Shown here one piece after another: positions 61,746 to 64,000 of a stretch of DNA of 64,000 nucleotides. Origin of the DNA: Anaerolineales bacterium (lineage in GTDB: Bacteria > Chloroflexota > Anaerolineae > Anaerolineales > Villigracilaceae). The position numbers and the translations under genes were made by a program. The stretch is taken from positions 36,948 through 100,947 of the forward strand of contig JACZJB010000136.1 in NCBI GenBank assembly GCA_014860805.1. The letters are read 5' to 3'. Below the pieces are notes generated by a model. That model worked only from the letters and a program-made list of their open reading frames with translations, made no database searches and had not been told where the DNA came from. The first letter of the stretch is position 1, and each line of letters starts with the position of its first letter.

Positions 61746-62953
61746 CAAAACAAGTTGCAGTGTTTGGTGCGGCGGTCATGACCACGCTGCTTGCGTTGGT
61801 TGTGTTCTGGCAGTTTCGCATTGTGGCTGTTTATATTATGGCTTCGCTTGCACTGGCAGCGACGGTTCGCCCATTGATCCTGAATTGGAAAAAACATGGC
61901 TGGGTGATGCGTGTGGTCTTGATCCTCCTTTACCTGGTTGGATTTGGCGGCTTCGGCTTCTTGATCCTGTTTGTTGGCAGGCACGCGGTTAATGACATCC
62001 AACAATTGGCTGAAACCCTGTCCGTGCAGGGTGCCTGGAGTATGCCGCTCTGGTTGGAAGGCAGCTCATTTCAAAAGTTACTGGTTGCATGGCTGCCTGT
62101 ACCGGCGGCGTTGTTTGAAGCGATGACCGGCGAACAAGGTCAATTTGTTCTGCCTGCCATGCTCAACTTCACGGAGAACATCGGCACTTTTGTAAGCGGC
62201 GCATTCCTTATTTTATTTTTGAGCATTTATTGGAGTATCAACCAGATTCATTTTGAACGGCTCTGGCTTTCGTTGCTTCCATCTGAACAGCGCAAACGCG
62301 CCCGCGGAATTTGGCGGACGATCGAACCAGACCTTGGTGCATATATCCGCAGTGAACTGATTCAAAGCCTGCTGGCTGTATTGTTATTAGGCGCTGGTTA
62401 TTGGCTGCTTGGATCGCCGTTCCCGGTCTTGTTGGCATTGCTCGGCGCTTTGGCGTGGCTGGTACCTGTGGTGGGCGTCCTGCTGGCAGTGATTCCGCTC
62501 ATGTTGATCGGAATGTTGACCAGTGTGCAACTCAGCCTTATTACAGTTTTATATACGGTCATTGTGGTGGTTGCCTTGCAAGTGTTGGTGGAGCCGCGTC
62601 TGTACAGACGGAATTGGAATAGTCCGATCCTGACTCTCATCATCATGGTAGCCATGGCAGATGCGTTTGGTTTGATTGGCATCATAATTGCACCGCCTGT
62701 TTCTGTTTTACTTCAGATCGTGTGGAAGCTTCTGGTCAGCAACCGTCTGGCGCCAGGAGCCGCCATTCAAATTTTAGATCTCAAGGAACGTCAGGAACAT
62801 CTTCGAACTGTGATTGCAGAAATGGAAGAATCTGTGCCGCCCTTGGTCCTGAGCAGCATGGAGCGCCTCACTGCTTTACTGGAGAAAGCCGAACCCATCC
62901 TGCCTGTAGTTTCGCTGGCTGAAACTTCTGAATCTCGCCTGCCATTGTCATAA
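61742..62953 (+). CDS. AI-2E-family transporter, second copy
   Basis: A 403-residue paralogue of the preceding gene with the same fold: SLALAATVRPLILNWKKHGWVMRVVLILLYLVGF, LGALAWLVPVVGVLLAVIPLMLIG and LVEPRLYRRNWNSPILTLIIMVAMADAFGLIGIIIAPPVSVLLQ. Sequence identity to the first copy is low, so the pair is old. The ATGA overlap means coupled translation and hints that both subunits form one complex. Confidence 0.9.
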   Translation: MTKQVAVFGAAVMTTLLALVVFWQFRIVAVYIMASLALAATVRPLILNWKKHGWVMRVVLILLYLVGFGGFGFLILFVGRHAVNDIQQLAETLSVQGAWSMPLWLEGSSFQKLLVAWLPVPAALFEAMTGEQGQFVLPAMLNFTENIGTFVSGAFLILFLSIYWSINQIHFERLWLSLLPSEQRKRARGIWRTIEPDLGAYIRSELIQSLLAVLLLGAGYWLLGSPFPVLLALLGALAWLVPVVGVLLAVIPLMLIGMLTSVQLSLITVLYTVIVVVALQVLVEPRLYRRNWNSPILTLIIMVAMADAFGLIGIIIAPPVSVLLQIVWKLLVSNRLAPGAAIQILDLKERQEHLRTVIAEMEESVPPLVLSSMERLTALLEKAEPILPVVSLAETSESRLPLS

Positions 62954-62956
62954 TTA

Positions 62957-63020
62957 CTCTCCCCCAGTAAGCGGAGACAAACACTCCCCAGCCGATGGAT
63001 GTGCCGCGGGAGTGTTTTGT
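62957..63020 (+). repeat. CCGATGGATGCGG hairpin repeat, copy D (degenerate)
   Basis: CTCCCCCAGTAAGCGGAGACAA leads to AAACACTCCC (62979-62988) pairing with GGGAGTGTTT (63008-63017). The middle reads AGCCGATGGATGTGCCGC, so the inner stem has decayed. It lies four bases after the second AI-2E-family stop codon. Confidence 0.75.
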
Positions 63021-63151
63021 TTATGATGAGATAGTAACCTGCGCGCTTTGGGTGATGGTTTTTATACGCTGATCCCAGCCAAAAGTACACATCGCATTCG
63101 GACTATTAAACCACCCGTAAGGGATTCGAACGAACAAGAAAGAGACTGTCC

Positions 63152-64000
63152 ATGAAAATTAAAAATGTTTTTGCCTTAAATACCATTCTGGCAATTGTTT
63201 TGCTGCTGACATCATGCAGCACGCTAAAACCGACCCCTACAGCACAACCTGAACCAACACCGACTGTTGTGGTCATCCCTGTTACAGGCGCGCAATATCA
63301 ATTTGTTACCGATAAACTTCTGTTGCCTGTAACACGTACACTGACCCAGGATTTTGGACTGAATATCGATGACGATGACAGACAAAATACGGATAACAAA
63401 TTTGGGGATTTGCTTACTCTGCTCACATCGGTTGCCCCGGAACTTGAATTACAGTCAACGCTTGATCAGGCGGTAGACAACGGACAACTGGTCACTCTGC
63501 ACATGGTGAAGGCGGATGATTTTTTGAATGACCCCAGTGTTTTATGGTCTGTCTATTTAGGGCAACGGACTCAGGCTGCGCCTGCATTTGACGGCTCGGA
63601 CCAATTCACGCTTGACTCAGCCACGCCTCTTGACTCGCCGATAGTTGGTTCGCTGACGAATGGCCACTTCACAGGTGGGCCGGGTGCGGCGCGAGTCCGT
63701 ATGCTTTTGCTTGGTCAGCAAGTCGAGGTGGATCTGATCGGCGTACGCCTTGAAGCAGATGTCAGCGCGGCTGGATGCGTTAACGGCAAACTAGGCGGCG
63801 GCATCACTGTGGAAGAATTCCGCAATAGGCTTCTCCCAGCCATCGCGGATGGACTCAATCAAGTGATTGCAGCAAATAATTCGGCAGCGACCCCGATCCT
63901 GCAAGCCTTTGACTCAAATAAAGATAAGGTCATCACCGTTGAGGAACTCGAGAAGAATCCTGTGTTGATGCTCGCGGTTTCCCCCGATCTGGATCTGCTG
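63152..64000 (+). CDS. Lipoprotein with an EF-hand, cut by the window end
   Basis: The frame is open from the ATG at 63152 to the last base (283 codons, no stop). The signal peptide MKIKNVFALNTILAIVLLLTSCS ends in lipobox LTSC. A Thr/Pro-rich linker (about 25-42) follows, then a globular region of about 190 residues with no recognised family. Near codon 255 a canonical EF-hand loop reads DSNKDKVITVEE (ligands at 1, 3, 5 and the closing Glu). Calcium binding at the cell surface is inferred. The C-terminus is unknown. Confidence 0.8.
   Translation, partial: MKIKNVFALNTILAIVLLLTSCSTLKPTPTAQPEPTPTVVVIPVTGAQYQFVTDKLLLPVTRTLTQDFGLNIDDDDRQNTDNKFGDLLTLLTSVAPELELQSTLDQAVDNGQLVTLHMVKADDFLNDPSVLWSVYLGQRTQAAPAFDGSDQFTLDSATPLDSPIVGSLTNGHFTGGPGAARVRMLLLGQQVEVDLIGVRLEADVSAAGCVNGKLGGGITVEEFRNRLLPAIADGLNQVIAANNSAATPILQAFDSNKDKVITVEELEKNPVLMLAVSPDLDLL

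Noticed and set aside
60471-62953. Calling the two AI-2E-family proteins autoinducer transporters
   Set aside because: The family name reflects one member. Others move different solutes, and no quorum-sensing gene is nearby.
1-64000. tRNA, rRNA or riboswitch genes
   Set aside because: No cloverleaf with a TTCGANNC T-loop, no rRNA stretch and no known riboswitch core was recognised by eye. A covariance-model scan was not possible.

Overview
The window reads as a chromosomal segment of a Gram-variable, monoderm-like environmental bacterium, most likely a member of the Chloroflexota (class Anaerolineae). This is an inference from gene content: many lipoproteins with an Ala/Ser-Cys lipobox, sugar ABC transporters paired with LacI regulators, a hyp hydrogenase-maturation cluster, a sortase-bearing giant surface protein, many CPBP and TMEM175 membrane proteins, and tandem AI-2E-type permeases. 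No rRNA, tRNA, CRISPR array, transposase or phage gene was recognised.

Left part (1-10.7 kb, all on the minus strand): a pentose or multiple-monosaccharide locus. A LacI regulator with a clear promoter and two overlapping operators is followed by a ChvE-like binding lipoprotein, a two-domain sugar ATPase and a permease. A strong terminator follows, and then a second unit with a UPF0303 protein, a Gfo/Idh/MocA oxidoreductase, an extended SDR, an FGGY kinase and AraD. Next (10.7-16.6 kb) is a compact hypA-B-F-C-D-E operon for NiFe-hydrogenase maturation, without hydrogenase subunits in view. A 12.1-kb gene (16.7-28.8 kb) encodes a 4030-residue secreted multidomain protein with two blocks of tandem Ig/cadherin-like repeats and a C-terminal sortase domain.

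A second sugar operon (29.2-37.3 kb, minus) has LacI, a binding lipoprotein, two MalF/MalG-type permeases, a trehalase/GH63-like glycosidase and trehalose synthase. Its regulator and its structural genes share the operator TGAAAGYRCTTTCA. The MalG-type permease carries an in-frame cytochrome c domain (CAACH plus a distal Met) in its first external loop. This is the most unusual protein architecture in the window.

The middle (37.3-47.7 kb) is an accessory stretch of membrane proteins, a hydrolase, a glycosyltransferase and CPBP proteins. Seven copies of a two-hairpin repeat separate many of these genes. From 48 to 54.4 kb lie signalling genes: a PAS-GAF histidine kinase with a NarL-type regulator, then an HD-GYP protein and a GGDEF protein that share a nearly identical N-terminal PAS sensor. 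From 54.5 to 63 kb there is a dense run of small stress or envelope genes (dodecin, two GlsB/YeaQ, cupin, lone receiver, CsbD, YggT-like, YtxH, two 49-residue membrane proteins, BON protein, rhomboid, two AI-2E-family permeases). It is punctuated by a second hairpin-repeat family. The window ends inside a lipoprotein gene with an EF-hand.
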